From Oxynema aestuarii AP17 (GTDB taxonomy: Bacteria > Cyanobacteriota > Cyanobacteriia > Cyanobacteriales > Laspinemataceae), in NCBI RefSeq assembly GCF_012295525.1, contig NZ_CP051167.1, positions 1,054,001 to 1,118,000 on the forward strand: a DNA stretch of 64,000 nucleotides, in the 5' to 3' direction. The notes beneath the pieces were generated by a model. The model was not told the DNA's origin. It made no database searches and saw only the letters and a list, made by a program, of their open reading frames with translations. Below are positions 44,725 through 54,305 of the stretch, piece after piece. Within the stretch, counting starts at the first letter, position 1, and each line of letters opens with the position of its first letter. A program made the translations under genes and the position numbers.

Positions 44725-46941
44725 TCAAATCCAATCCTCGTCATCGTCGTCCCAATCTTCATCCTCGTAAGGGTTATTGTATCGATTGTTGCCGTAGGGC
44801 GAAGGCCGTCCCCGACGCCGGGCCGGGGGTCGCTCCCCTTCGGGATAGCTGCGTCCGCTACGCGGGTACTCTCGCGGCGGGTAATCGCGCGGGGGATAAT
44901 CGCGCGGGGGATAATCGCGCGGCGGGTAATCTCGCGGGTAATCTCGCGGGTAATCTCCCGAGGCATAATCGCGCGGGCGCTCTTCGACGGGATAGTTCTC
45001 CCGACGGCTGTTATACGCCGACTCGAAGAAGTTATCGCCACCGCGTTCGCGACCCCGAATCGGCGATTCTTCGGTAAACACCCGGCGGATCGATCCGAAT
45101 AACCCGTCTTCGTCTTCCTCTTCCCGAGTTTGCTGATAAATTTCCCGATTGAGTTCGTAAACGGCATCTTGCAGGTCCGATTCCGCCAAATCGATCCCCC
45201 GTTCGTCGTTGCGATCGAGACTTTCGCGCAATTGCCGGATCAAACTTTCGATCCGGGCCCGATGGGGGCTGACGAATTGAATCCCGTAGTCGAGGGTCGC
45301 CTCGCGCAACTGCCGTTCCGCTTGATAGGCGAGGGCTTCGACGCGGTTGCGTTTCTCGACCCGTTCCCGTCGTTCGCGATCGACGTCGTAAAATTCCTCC
45401 GCTTCTCGGATCATCCGGTCCACTTCCGCCTCGCTCAGGGTAGAAGCCCCTTGGACGATGATACTCTGCTCGCGTCCGGTCATTTTATCCAAAGCGGACA
45501 CTTGCAAAATTCCGTTGGCGTCGATGTCGAAGGAGACTTGAATCTGAGGCACCCCACTCGGCGCGGGGGGAATTCCGGTGAGTTTGAAGCGTCCGAGGGA
45601 TTTGTTATCGGCCCCCATTTCCCGTTCCCCTTGTAGGACGTGGATTTCTACTAGGGTTTGGTTGTTCTCCGCCGTGGAGAAAATGTCCGATCGCCGCACC
45701 GGAATCGTCGTATTGCGCGGGATCAGTTTTTTCATCACCCCGCCGATGGTCTCGAGTCCCAAGGATAAGGGGGTGACGTCGAGTAACAGCACGTCTTTGA
45801 CTTCTCCGGCCAAAATTCCCGCCTGAATGGCGGCCCCGATGGCGACGACTTCGTCGGGGTTGACGTTCTGATTCGGTTCGATATCGATCGCGCTGCGGAC
45901 GAGTTGCTGTACTAAGGGGATGCGCGTCGAACCGCCAACTAAGACGACTTCGTCAATTTGAACCGGGGTCAGTCCCGCATCGGCGATCGCCCGTTTCACC
46001 GGAATTCTCAAGCGGGTGACCAAATCGCCGCACAAGCCCTCGAATTGGCTCCGAGTCAGCCGAGTTTCGAGGTGTTTCGGTCCGTCTTCGGTGGCGGTGA
46101 TAAAGGGCAGGTTGATATCGGTGACTTGAACGCCACTGAGTTCGATTTTCGCCTTTTCGGCGGCTTCGAGCAACCGTTGCAAGCTCTGGCGATCGCGCCG
46201 CAAGTCTACCCCTTCACTTTCTAAAAACTGTTCGGCGAGCCAGTCTACAATTTTTTTATCGAAGTCGTTCCCCCCGAGTTGGGTATCCCCACTGGTGGAT
46301 TTCACTTCAAACACGCCGTCGCCGACTTCGAGCACGGACACGTCGAAGGTTCCCCCGCCGAGGTCGAACACCAGGATCGTCTGACTGTCCCGGCGGTCCA
46401 AACCGTAAGCGAGGGAGGCGGCGGTGGGTTCGTTGAGGATGCGTTTGACTTCCAACCCGGCAATTCGTCCGGCGTCCCGGGTGGCTTGTCGTTGGGAGTC
46501 GTTGAAATACGCCGGAACGGTAATCACGGCCCCGGTGACGGGTTCGCCCAAGTAGCGACTGGCTTCGTCGGCGAGTTTGCGCAAAATCATCGCCGAAATT
46601 TCTTCCGGGGCGAAATCTCGCTTCAGTCGCGGACAGCGAATTTTGACGTTCCCGCCGTCGTCTTTGCGAATCGTGTAGGGAACGCGCTTGGAGTCGGGGG
46701 ACAGTTCCCGATATTGCCGACCCATGAAGCGCTTGACGGCATAAAAGGTATTTTGGGGGTTGAGGACTGCTTGTCGTCTGGCCATTTGCCCGACGAGCAG
46801 TTCTCCGTCTTTACTAATACCGACGACCGAGGGAGTGGTCCGCATTCCTTCTGCATTGGCGATCGCTATCGGCTTGCCTCCCTCCATTACCGCCACTACT
46901 GAGTTGGTCGTTCCTAGGTCAATGCCGACTACTTTGCCCAT
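44725..46941 (-). CDS. dnaK3: DnaK3-type Hsp70 chaperone with long C-terminal tail
   Basis: A 738-residue Hsp70. Seen: [20 protein letters not shown] (phosphate 1), [39 protein letters not shown] (phosphate 2), [18 protein letters not shown] (adenosine), then the substrate-binding domain ([20 protein letters not shown]). Instead of the usual acidic EEVD-like end it has an arginine-rich tail of about 130 residues with repeated PRDYP units. Sequence features and the following dnaJ match cyanobacterial DnaK3, an essential, membrane-associated paralogue; I infer this is DnaK3 and not DnaK2. ATG 46941 begins exactly at the conserved N-terminus. Confidence 0.93.
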   Translation of the reverse strand: MGKVVGIDLGTTNSVVAVMEGGKPIAIANAEGMRTTPSVVGISKDGELLVGQMARRQAVLNPQNTFYAVKRFMGRQYRELSPDSKRVPYTIRKDDGGNVKIRCPRLKRDFAPEEISAMILRKLADEASRYLGEPVTGAVITVPAYFNDSQRQATRDAGRIAGLEVKRILNEPTAASLAYGLDRRDSQTILVFDLGGGTFDVSVLEVGDGVFEVKSTSGDTQLGGNDFDKKIVDWLAEQFLESEGVDLRRDRQSLQRLLEAAEKAKIELSGVQVTDINLPFITATEDGPKHLETRLTRSQFEGLCGDLVTRLRIPVKRAIADAGLTPVQIDEVVLVGGSTRIPLVQQLVRSAIDIEPNQNVNPDEVVAIGAAIQAGILAGEVKDVLLLDVTPLSLGLETIGGVMKKLIPRNTTIPVRRSDIFSTAENNQTLVEIHVLQGEREMGADNKSLGRFKLTGIPPAPSGVPQIQVSFDIDANGILQVSALDKMTGREQSIIVQGASTLSEAEVDRMIREAEEFYDVDRERRERVEKRNRVEALAYQAERQLREATLDYGIQFVSPHRARIESLIRQLRESLDRNDERGIDLAESDLQDAVYELNREIYQQTREEEDEDGLFGSIRRVFTEESPIRGRERGGDNFFESAYNSRRENYPVEERPRDYASGDYPRDYPRDYPPRDYPPRDYPPRDYPPREYPRSGRSYPEGERPPARRRGRPSPYGNNRYNNPYEDEDWDDDDEDWI

Positions 46942-47262
46942 GCCGTTGTCTCCACCTCTTACCTGTTGCCGATCGCATCGAGTCGTAATGATTTTCTTTT
47001 GCTATTTGTAGCCATCAGAAAACAAACTGACAACTGATTGTCGCAGCTTTTGGCTGTCGATTGCATCTTGAAATCCTGCCAGTTTGTCTGTCGAGGAAAG
47101 CTTGCAAGGGGCTGCAAGCTTCAAGTTTGCTTTCAGTTTATTGTATCTTGCCGTGCGGGGGGGCGGTTTGGGGCGATCGCCCGGGTTCGGCGACGGAAAA
47201 AGCCCCCTACACTCGCGTGAGGAGGCTGGAGGCGCTGCGTCCGGGCATCCCCCGTCCGTCAG
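46942..47262. other. intergenic region between sigma factor and dnaK3
   Basis: About 320 bases that should hold the dnaK3 promoter in the part next to 46942. No CIRCE element (TTAGCACTC-N9-GAGTGCTAA) is visible, which argues against HrcA control. An AGCTTGCA.../...TGCAAGCT inverted repeat lies near 47098-47121. The right end carries the sigma gene terminator. Confidence 0.5.
47196..47227 (-). terminator. terminator of the group 2 sigma gene
   Basis: On the minus strand, an imperfect stem (AGCCTCCTCAC ... GTGTAGGGGGCT) is followed by TTTTT. It lies 35 bases after the sigma gene stop. Confidence 0.7.
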
Positions 47263-48219
47263 CTAACTGGCCATATACTCGCCCATGTCGCTTTTGCGCT
47301 TGCGCAGTTTGGTCAGGGCTTCGCGCTCGATCTGTCGCACCCGTTCGCGGCTGATGTTGAGGCGATCGCCAATTTTGGCCAGGGTCATGGTCTGCCCGTC
47401 TTCCAAGCCGAAGCGCAAGGCCAATACTTGTCTCTGCTGCGGGGTCAAATCGGCCATCAGTTGCTCTAAATCCGAGCGCAGGGCCGATTGGGTGGCGAAG
47501 TCTTCCGGAGACGGTCCGGTATCTTCGAGCAGTTCTCCCAATTCCGTATCTTGGTTGTCGCCGACGCGCAAGTCTAAGGAAAGTGGATGGCGCGCCCGTT
47601 CGAGATATTCGCGAATTTGTTTGGGCGATAAGTCTAACTCTTCGGCGAGTTCGCCGATGGTCGCAGCCCGTCCGTACTGTTGGGACAGTTGCCGTTGGGC
47701 TTTTTTAATTTTATTGAGTTTTTCGGTAATATGAATCGGCAGTCGGATCGTGCGACCTTTTTCGGCGATCGCCCGGGTAATCGCCTGACGAATCCACCAG
47801 TACGCATAGGTCGAAAATCGATACCCTTTGGTCGGATCGAATTTCTCGACCCCACGCTGCATCCCGATGGTTCCTTCTTGAATTAAATCGAGCAGGTCGA
47901 CGTTGCGTTTGATATATTTCTTCGCCACGGACACGACTAAGCGCAAGTTCGCTTCGACCATCTTGCGTTTGGCGGTTTCGGCTTGTGCTAACTCGCGCCC
48001 TAACTCCGCCTCGGACAGCTCGGCTTCCCGCGCCCACTCCGCTTCGGTCGGGTCTCGCCCCAGCTTCTCGGCTAAGGTCTCTTTGAGTTCTTGCAATGCA
48101 CTCCCGCGCTGCACTTGCTTCCCTAAATGAATTTCCTGCTCGTGGGTCAGCAAGGGAACCCGGCCAATTTCTCGCAGGTAAGTGCGAACTAAGTCTGTGG
48201 AACTTTGAGCAGTTTTCAT
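47263..48219 (-). CDS. group 2 RNA polymerase sigma-70 factor
   Basis: A 318-residue sigma factor without the long acidic region 1.1 of the primary SigA. Seen: region 1.2 ([20 protein letters not shown]), region 2 ([58 protein letters not shown]), region 3 ([20 protein letters not shown]) and region 4 with helix-turn-helix ([20 protein letters not shown]). This architecture is that of the cyanobacterial SigB/C/D/E group, which handle stress, circadian and nitrogen or carbon responses; which one cannot be decided here. It is a single gene with its own terminator, followed upstream by a small membrane ORF. Confidence 0.93.
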   Translation of the reverse strand: MKTAQSSTDLVRTYLREIGRVPLLTHEQEIHLGKQVQRGSALQELKETLAEKLGRDPTEAEWAREAELSEAELGRELAQAETAKRKMVEANLRLVVSVAKKYIKRNVDLLDLIQEGTIGMQRGVEKFDPTKGYRFSTYAYWWIRQAITRAIAEKGRTIRLPIHITEKLNKIKKAQRQLSQQYGRAATIGELAEELDLSPKQIREYLERARHPLSLDLRVGDNQDTELGELLEDTGPSPEDFATQSALRSDLEQLMADLTPQQRQVLALRFGLEDGQTMTLAKIGDRLNISRERVRQIEREALTKLRKRKSDMGEYMAS

Positions 48220-48413
48220 GGCGCCTGTCCGTTTGCATGAATGTGGATTTTATTAAATCGGTGGGAGGCTGAGCCATCCACCTCAATCGCCCTGAGAAAA
48301 CGCGCTGGCAACCAACCTCAAGCTCTTCGATGCCAAGCTGGTTGCCACTGTGAGCGTACAAACCCCCCTCGCTCCCAGAACGATCGATCGCCGCTCTGGA
48401 AAGGGCAAACTCT

Positions 48414-48545
48414 CTATTTCTGGCGGTCTCTAACGCGCACCGGAATCAACTCCGGTTGCACCTGCTCCTGACGGCTCGATCGATCCTGGGCGACCCAGAG
48501 GAGAACCAAACCTAAAACAGTGAGGATGATGGTGGTGGTTGTCAT
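48414..48545 (-). CDS. 43-residue single-pass membrane peptide
   Basis: A short minus-strand frame starting at ATG 48545: TTTTIILTVLGLVLLWVAQ forms one membrane helix, followed by a charged tail (DRSSRQEQVQPELIPVRVRD). The hydrophobic-then-charged organisation and separation from other genes look real, but ribosome-site support is weak (AAGAAAC upstream). It is about 190 bases upstream of the sigma gene on the same strand. Unknown function. Confidence 0.4.
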   Translation of the reverse strand: MTTTTIILTVLGLVLLWVAQDRSSRQEQVQPELIPVRVRDRQK

Positions 48546-49161
48546 AATGTTTCTTAACTCAAACTTGTCTATGTTAAAAATTGTAACATTTCTGAGAGAA
48601 ATGTCTACCGTAGGCTCGACGATCGCCTGGCGGGTCCGCCCCGCGATCGCGCGCCAATTACCTAGAGATTACCCACTAACTCCGTTCCTAAATGCATCCT
48701 GTAAAACAAAACGAGCCGATTGCGAACGGACGGGTCGGCTTTTCTGAGCGATCTTCGTGTAAAGTTTTGTAAAATCATTGCTTGACAAGCCCGCCGGACA
48801 ATGCAGGGGTGCTGGGTTTCCCCCCTCCGAGCGCCTCGCTGGTGTCCGGGAGTCGATCGGGGGTCTTCCCGATAGTTTTTCCTCCTTTTATTCATTTTAA
48901 TGCAACTTTTAAAAAACAGAAAGTCTTTTAGGATAATGTGTTTCTATGGATGAAAAAACTTGCGTTTATAGAATAAATTTTTCCTGAAAGGGATTGCCGA
49001 CGCGGGACGAACCGGGGAGAGGGGATCGCGATCGCCCCTGCTAGACCTAGAATGCCCCCGAAACGCCGGAAATTATCGACCCGCTCATAAACAGAGACCT
49101 ACAAAGACAGGGCTTTGTAGGTCTCGAACGGGGGGTTTAACCCTCGATGGCGATCGCTAGC
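48546..49161. other. long intergenic region between the small ORF and carB
   Basis: About 620 bases. The AT-rich stretch 48870-48990 looks promoter-like on either strand. ATCGGG/CCCGAT hairpins occur around 48845-48875. A 77-codon minus-strand frame (48662-48895) is preceded by no ribosome site and has random composition, so it is not called. The end next to carB carries that gene's terminator. Confidence 0.45.
49094..49125 (-). terminator. stem-loop terminator of carB
   Basis: GAGACCTACAAAG (49094-49106) pairs perfectly with CTTTGTAGGTCTC (49113-49125) around a 6-base loop, 36 bases after the carB stop. The T run on the minus strand is short (TGTTT). Confidence 0.75.
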
Positions 49162-52100
49162 TTACGAAACTAACTCCGCTTCCGGTTCGGCGATATAATC
49201 CTGTAACGCTTTCACGTCCAACGGATCGGTTTGCAGCGCTCGGATCGCCGCCGCCGTCGCCTTCGCCCCGGCAATCGTCGTAATAATCGGCAACTTGTAA
49301 TCCAACGCCGTGCGACGAATCAAACGGGCATCGGTTTGCGACTCTTCCCCGGTCGGCGTATTAATAATGAACTGGATTTGCTCGTTCTTAATCCAATCCA
49401 CCACGTGGGGACGACCTTCGTGGAGCTTGTAAACCAAGTCCACCGCCTCGATTCCGTGTTCTTGCAGCACCCGCCGAGTGCCTTCGGTGGCCACAATCTT
49501 AAAGCCCAACTCGATCAACTCCTTAATCACCGGGACCACGAGGGGCTTGTCGCGATCGTTCATCGACACGAAGAACGTGCCACTGAGGGCCAAACTGACC
49601 CCCGCGCCCAACTCCGCCTTAGCGAACGCCTTGCCGAAGTCCGTATCGATCCCCATCACTTCCCCAGTCGATCGCATTTCCGGTCCTAACAAAGTATCGG
49701 TTCCCGGGAACTTATTAAACGGCAACACCGCTTCTTTGACCGCAATATGTTGGGGAATCTTCTCTTCCGTAAAGCCGAGACCTTCCAACGTTTCGCCGGA
49801 CATCACCCGGGAGGCGAGCTTGGCGAGGGGAACTCCGATCGCCTTAGACACGAACGGGACCGTCCGCGAAGCGCGGGGGTTGGCTTCGAGGATGTACACC
49901 TGCTCCCCTTGCACTGCAAACTGGATATTCATCAAGCCGATCACTTGCAGTCGTTTCGCCAGCTTGACGGTCCATTCGCGGATCGTATCGAGGGCCGCAG
50001 GTTGTAAAGACGTATAGGGAATCGAACAGGCGGAGTCGCCGGAGTGAATGCCGGCTTGTTCGATGTGTTCCATAATCCCGCCGATGACCACGCGCCCGGT
50101 AGCGTCGGCGATCGCATCTACATCGACCTCGATCGCGTTTTCGAGGAACTTATCGATCAAAATCGGGTGGTCCGGTTCGACCTGCACCGCAAAAGTCATG
50201 TAGCGCTCTAATTCGGCGTCGGAGTAGACAATTTCCATCGCCCGTCCGCCCAAGACGTAGGAGGGGCGCACGACCACCGGATAGCCGATCTTTTTCGCCA
50301 CCCGCAGGGCATCTTGATAGCTGCGTGCGATGCCGTTGGGGGGCTGTTCGATCGCCAGTTCTTCGAGGATTTTCTCGAAGCGTTCCCGGTCTTCGGCGGT
50401 ATCGATCGAATCCGGGGAGGTTCCCCAAATTTTGGTTTGAATATTGGCGTCGGGACTTTGCAGACCGCTTGTAGGATCGAGGAACTGTTGCAGGGGAACC
50501 GCCAATTTGAGCGGGGTTTGACCGCCGAATTGAATGATGACCCCTTCCGGGTTTTCCGCTTCGATGATGTTGAGCACGTCTTCTTTCGTGAGGGGCTCGA
50601 AGAAAAGGCGATCGCTCGTGTCGTAGTCCGTGGAAACGGTTTCCGGATTGGAATTGACCATGATCGTCTCGAAGCCCGCATCTTGCAGGGAGAACGAGGC
50701 GTGACAGCAACAGTAGTCAAATTCGATCCCCTGACCGATGCGGTTGGGACCGCCACCGAGAATCATGACTTTGCGCTTGTCGGAGACTTCGAGTTCGGTT
50801 TCGTCTTCGTAAGTGGAATAGTAATAGGGGGTGAAGGCTTCAAATTCGGCGGCGCAAGTATCGACGAGTTTGTAAACCGGGACGACTCCGAGGGATTTGC
50901 GGTAGGCGCGGACTTCGTCTTCGCTAGTTTTGGTAGCGAAGGCGATTTGACGATCGCCGTAGCCCTGTTGTTTGACTTCGCGCATCTGGGATTCGCTCAA
51001 GTCTTTAAGCGGGGTGCGCTTGAGGAATTTTTCCGTGGCGATCAGGTCTTGCATTTTGTCGAGGAACCAGGGGTCGATCCCGGTGAGTTCGTAGATTTCC
51101 TCGACGGTCATCCCCATGAGCATCGCATGACGGACGGTGAAGATGCGATCGGGGTTGGGGGTTCGCAGACCGGAGCGGATATGTTCTAAGCTGGGCAGGA
51201 CTTCCTCGCGATCGCAGCCCCAGCCGTAACGCCCGATTTCGAGCGATCGCAGGGCTTTTTGGAACGATTCTTGAAAGGTCCGACCGATCGCCATCGCCTC
51301 GCCGACAGACTTCATTTGCGTGGTCAGAACCGGATCGGCCCCGGAGAATTTCTCGAAGGCAAAACGCGGGATTTTGGTGACCACGTAATCGATGGTCGGC
51401 TCGAAACTGGCGGGGGTTTTTTGGGTGATGTCGTTGGAAATCTCGTCGAGGGTGTAGCCGACGGCGAGTTTAGCTGCAAATTTGGCGATCGGGAAACCCG
51501 TCGCTTTCGACGCCAACGCCGAGGAACGGCTCACCCGGGGGTTCATTTCGATCACGATGATTTCGCCGTTGACCGGGTTGACCGCAAACTGAATGTTCGA
51601 TCCCCCCGTTTCGACCCCGATCTCGCGGATGATTTTAATCGAGGCATCGCGCAGGCGCTGATATTCTTTATCGGTGAGGGTTTGCGCCGGAGCGACGGTG
51701 ATCGAGTCCCCGGTGTGGATGCCCATCGGGTCGAGGTTTTCGATCGAGCAGATGATGACGACGTTATCGGCTAAGTCGCGCATCACTTCGAGTTCGTATT
51801 CTTTCCAGCCGAGGAGGGATTGCTCGATCAGAATTTGGGAGACCGGGGAGGCGTCTAATCCGGCGGCAGCCATCAGCTCGAATTCTTTTTGGTTGTAAGC
51901 GATCCCGCCTCCGGTTCCGCCGAGGGTGTAGGCGGGACGGATAATGAGGGGATAGGTGCCGATTTGCTGGGCGACGGTTTTCGCATCGTCTAGGGTTTGG
52001 GCGATCCCGGAGGGACAGACGGCGACGCCAATCCGGGCCATTGCTTCTTTGAAGAGTTGGCGGTCTTCGGCTTTTTCGATCGCGTCGAGTTTCGCTCCGA

Positions 52101-52446
52101 TCAAATCGACGCCGTATTTGTCTAATATGCCTTTTTTACACAGTTCGACGGCCAGGTTCAGCCCCGTTTGGCCGCCCATTGTCGGCAGGATGGCGTCGGG
52201 TCGTTCTTTGGCGATGATTTTTTCGAGCACTGCCGGGGTTAATGGTTCGATGTAGGTTCGATCGGCCATTTCCGGATCGGTCATGATCGTCGCCGGGTTG
52301 GAGTTGACTAGAATGACTTCGTAGCCTTCTTCCCTGAGCGCTTTACACGCCTGGGTCCCTGAGTAATCAAATTCGCAGGCTTGCCCAATCACAATCGGGC
52401 CAGAGCCAATCAGCAGAATTTTGTGGAGGTCGTCGCGACGGGGCAT
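49162..52446 (-). CDS. carB: carbamoyl-phosphate synthase large subunit
   Basis: Makes carbamoyl phosphate from bicarbonate, ATP and ammonia channelled from CarA, feeding arginine and pyrimidine synthesis. At 1094 residues it is full length. Seen: two ATP-grasp halves, the first with [20 protein letters not shown] and [19 protein letters not shown], the second with [20 protein letters not shown] and [40 protein letters not shown]; and the C-terminal MGS-like allosteric domain ([20 protein letters not shown]). The start [14 protein letters not shown] at 52446 is the usual one; the frame has eight extra codons upstream. No carA is adjacent. Confidence 0.97.
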   Translation of the reverse strand: MPRRDDLHKILLIGSGPIVIGQACEFDYSGTQACKALREEGYEVILVNSNPATIMTDPEMADRTYIEPLTPAVLEKIIAKERPDAILPTMGGQTGLNLAVELCKKGILDKYGVDLIGAKLDAIEKAEDRQLFKEAMARIGVAVCPSGIAQTLDDAKTVAQQIGTYPLIIRPAYTLGGTGGGIAYNQKEFELMAAAGLDASPVSQILIEQSLLGWKEYELEVMRDLADNVVIICSIENLDPMGIHTGDSITVAPAQTLTDKEYQRLRDASIKIIREIGVETGGSNIQFAVNPVNGEIIVIEMNPRVSRSSALASKATGFPIAKFAAKLAVGYTLDEISNDITQKTPASFEPTIDYVVTKIPRFAFEKFSGADPVLTTQMKSVGEAMAIGRTFQESFQKALRSLEIGRYGWGCDREEVLPSLEHIRSGLRTPNPDRIFTVRHAMLMGMTVEEIYELTGIDPWFLDKMQDLIATEKFLKRTPLKDLSESQMREVKQQGYGDRQIAFATKTSEDEVRAYRKSLGVVPVYKLVDTCAAEFEAFTPYYYSTYEDETELEVSDKRKVMILGGGPNRIGQGIEFDYCCCHASFSLQDAGFETIMVNSNPETVSTDYDTSDRLFFEPLTKEDVLNIIEAENPEGVIIQFGGQTPLKLAVPLQQFLDPTSGLQSPDANIQTKIWGTSPDSIDTAEDRERFEKILEELAIEQPPNGIARSYQDALRVAKKIGYPVVVRPSYVLGGRAMEIVYSDAELERYMTFAVQVEPDHPILIDKFLENAIEVDVDAIADATGRVVIGGIMEHIEQAGIHSGDSACSIPYTSLQPAALDTIREWTVKLAKRLQVIGLMNIQFAVQGEQVYILEANPRASRTVPFVSKAIGVPLAKLASRVMSGETLEGLGFTEEKIPQHIAVKEAVLPFNKFPGTDTLLGPEMRSTGEVMGIDTDFGKAFAKAELGAGVSLALSGTFFVSMNDRDKPLVVPVIKELIELGFKIVATEGTRRVLQEHGIEAVDLVYKLHEGRPHVVDWIKNEQIQFIINTPTGEESQTDARLIRRTALDYKLPIITTIAGAKATAAAIRALQTDPLDVKALQDYIAEPEAELVS

Positions 52447-53271
52447 AGGCTTTATACTTCGACTCGTCAAAGGTGGGTAAGGACAAACGACGGTTCGCCC
52501 TTACGGCGATCGCCATCGAGCAGAACGCTCGTTCGAGGTGGGTACGTTGCACGCCCTCGGGCAATGACTGTAGCCGAACTCTTCCCGAGCGATTGCTAAA
52601 TCCAGATTATTTTAAGGGTTTTCGCCCGCTTCGTTATCAATTTCTGCCACGGACTTTGACAAGATTTGTTGACTTATTCGTTTTAGAGCGGTTTATCCGG
52701 TTGGATTGTCTGGATTTGCAAAAGGTGGCGATCGCCGGCGATCGCGATTTTTGAGTGCCAATTGTGCCAAACCGGAACATGTGCCAAACCGCAACAGCCC
52801 GATTCGGTCAAGTTCTGCACCCGTTGCAGCACGAAATTGGTGCTCTTTCGCCGAGGACGGCGAAAGAGCACCGCAATGTGAGATAGACATGGGTTTCAAC
52901 TGGGTGAAACTCCGGCAATTCTCAACTTTTAGTATAAAAAATGGTAGGGGTTTGGTAACTTAACCCCTACAAGGCACAATAGCAACACCGAGAGAGTTGG
53001 GCTACCCAGATGGTAACTCGTGCTTACCCCACTCTCTGGGAATTCCCCACGATTGTCTGTCCTGGCCAACGGGATCGAGTGATTTTCGCAAATGGCAACG
53101 CAAAGGAATTGGGGCGGTGCTTAACGATCGCCCGCGTTAGGATACCGCCTGAAACTTATACGTGCTATCTGTGTGAGGTCGCGCGCGATCGCCCTCCCCG
53201 AGCGGAGTGCTGCCGTAGATGCCGCCATTCGCTTATACTAAAAGAGCGAAGCAAAAAAAGGCAAATCGCCC
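52447..53271. other. 825-base stretch without a supported gene upstream of carB
   Basis: Holds the carB promoter area and several structured repeats: a perfect 14-bp hairpin (GGTGCTCTTTCGCC, 52839-52852, with 52859-52872), a GTAGGGGTT/AACCCCTAC hairpin (52944-52970) and HIP1-rich DNA around 52727-52748. Open frames of 60-95 codons on both strands have no protein character. This looks like decayed or repeat-filled sequence. Confidence 0.5.
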
Positions 53272-53616
53272 ATGGCAGTCGCGCGATCGCTCGTTAAATT
53301 AAGTCTTGGATCGGTCTGTGTCTTTGGTAGTTTGGCATTTCCAGCACTCTCGACGGGAACGGAGATTGTTTGGAAATCGCTCTTGATGACGGGTTTAGGC
53401 AGTGTGGCGGCAGGAAATACCGCCAATGCTTTCGACGATATTCTCGATGTCTTAACTGAAGGCAAAGACCCGGATCGGGTAGAGTTGGAAAATGAGGATT
53501 TAACCAAAGCGGTTGGAAAAGCGATCGCCGCAGTGATTGCCTCACCCCGGAAGAATGGGGCGATATTTTTATCAAAAATTTTGGGTTGCAAACTCCGCCC
53601 TTCTAGGGCGTCTTGA
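53272..53616 (+). CDS. short protein resembling an N-terminal effector-type region, probably truncated
   Basis: A 114-residue frame. It begins with a hydrophobic stretch (SLVKLSLGSVCVFGSLAFPA, then a second glycine/alanine-rich one) and continues NAFDDILDVLTEGKDPDRVE and NEDLTKAVGKAIAAVIA. The phrase 'LENEDLTKAVGKAIAAV' resembles the beginning of cyanobacterial NACHT/STAND-associated proteins, which go on for hundreds of residues. Here the frame ends in unrelated residues (KLRPSRAS) exactly where a tnpB relic begins, so I infer that insertion cut the gene. Not certain; it could be a short membrane protein. Confidence 0.45.
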   Translation: MAVARSLVKLSLGSVCVFGSLAFPALSTGTEIVWKSLLMTGLGSVAAGNTANAFDDILDVLTEGKDPDRVELENEDLTKAVGKAIAAVIASPRKNGAIFLSKILGCKLRPSRAS

Positions 53617-53650
53617 CAGTAAAATCGGCAAAGAGGATTAAACTGCCAAA

Positions 53651-54153
53651 ATGACACTTCGAGCGTTCCGATCTCGCTTCTATCCCAGCTACGAGCAAGA
53701 GTCCCTCTTGCGCCGAACCCTCGGCTGCGTGCGACATCCGATGGAGTCGTCAACTTCCCAAGGATGCAGAACCCTCTACCGTCACGGTACGACTCGAACC
53801 TTCGGGACGTTTTTAAAGTTAAAAGTTAAAAGTTAAAAGTTAAAAGCTGTTCACTGTTCACTATATCGGTGTCGATGTGGGAATTGCCCATCTCGCCATC
53901 ACTAGCGATGGCGAAAAGGTGGAAAATCCTCGCCATCCCTCCAACCCCCCTTAATAAGAGGGCGAAGGGGGGATTCGGCGGACAAAAAATGGATTTGATG
54001 CCGTTGCAGGTCAGAGAGTGGACTTGTCCCCAATGTGGGACAGTTCACGACAGAGATATCAACGCCGCACAGAATCTTTTGGCGGTGGGACACACCGTTA
54101 CCGCCTGTGGAGCGAGTGTAAGACTTGAAGGATATTATTCCGGAAAAGAGTAG
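53651..54153 (+). pseudogene. heavily deleted tnpB relic
   Basis: Scattered pieces of a tnpB in one orientation: an N-terminus (TLRAFRSRFYPSYEQESLLR), then an AGTTAAA tandem repeat at about 53818-53846, then VDVGIAHLAITSDGEKVEN split by frame changes, a G/C-run palindrome (CCAACCCCCCTTAATAAGAG onward, 53941-53973) that introduces stops, and the C-terminal zinc-finger part REWTCPQCGTVHDRDINAAQ with LLAVGHTVTACG. Most of the middle is missing. Confidence 0.85.
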
Positions 54154-54177
54154 GGGTGGTTCGCGAACCACCCCTAC
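54150..54177. repeat. 28-bp perfect palindrome (GTAGGGGTGGTTCG and its inverse)
   Basis: The half-site GTAGGGGTGGTTCG (54150-54163) is followed immediately by its exact inverse complement (54164-54177). It overlaps the end of the tnpB relic. A related GTAGGGG...CCCCTAC hairpin lies at 52944-52970. This belongs to the GTAGGGG-type dispersed palindromes of cyanobacteria. Confidence 0.85.
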
Positions 54178-54305
54178 GGCGAAAAACCTGTCAGGGAAAG
54201 AAACTCCGAATCTAAATCGTGAGGTTTGGGAATCACCGTCTTTCCTTCGGCGCTGAGGATGTCAATCAACCCTTTCCTCCCCTAAATTTTTGCGGATAGG
54301 CTACA

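Noticed and set aside
48662..48895. 77-codon minus-strand frame in the gap before carB
   Set aside because: No hydrophobic or structural pattern and an internal AAGGAGG falls inside the frame, not ahead of it.
53010..53297. 95-codon open frame before the 53272 gene
   Set aside because: Overlaps the better-looking frame at 53272 and shows no family resemblance.
54178..54275. About 30 minus-strand codons preceded by GGGGAGG with a TTG start
   Set aside because: Reads somewhat protein-like (LIDILSAEGKTVIPKPHDLD) but is too short and lies between a palindrome and a gene start; at most the tail of a lost gene.
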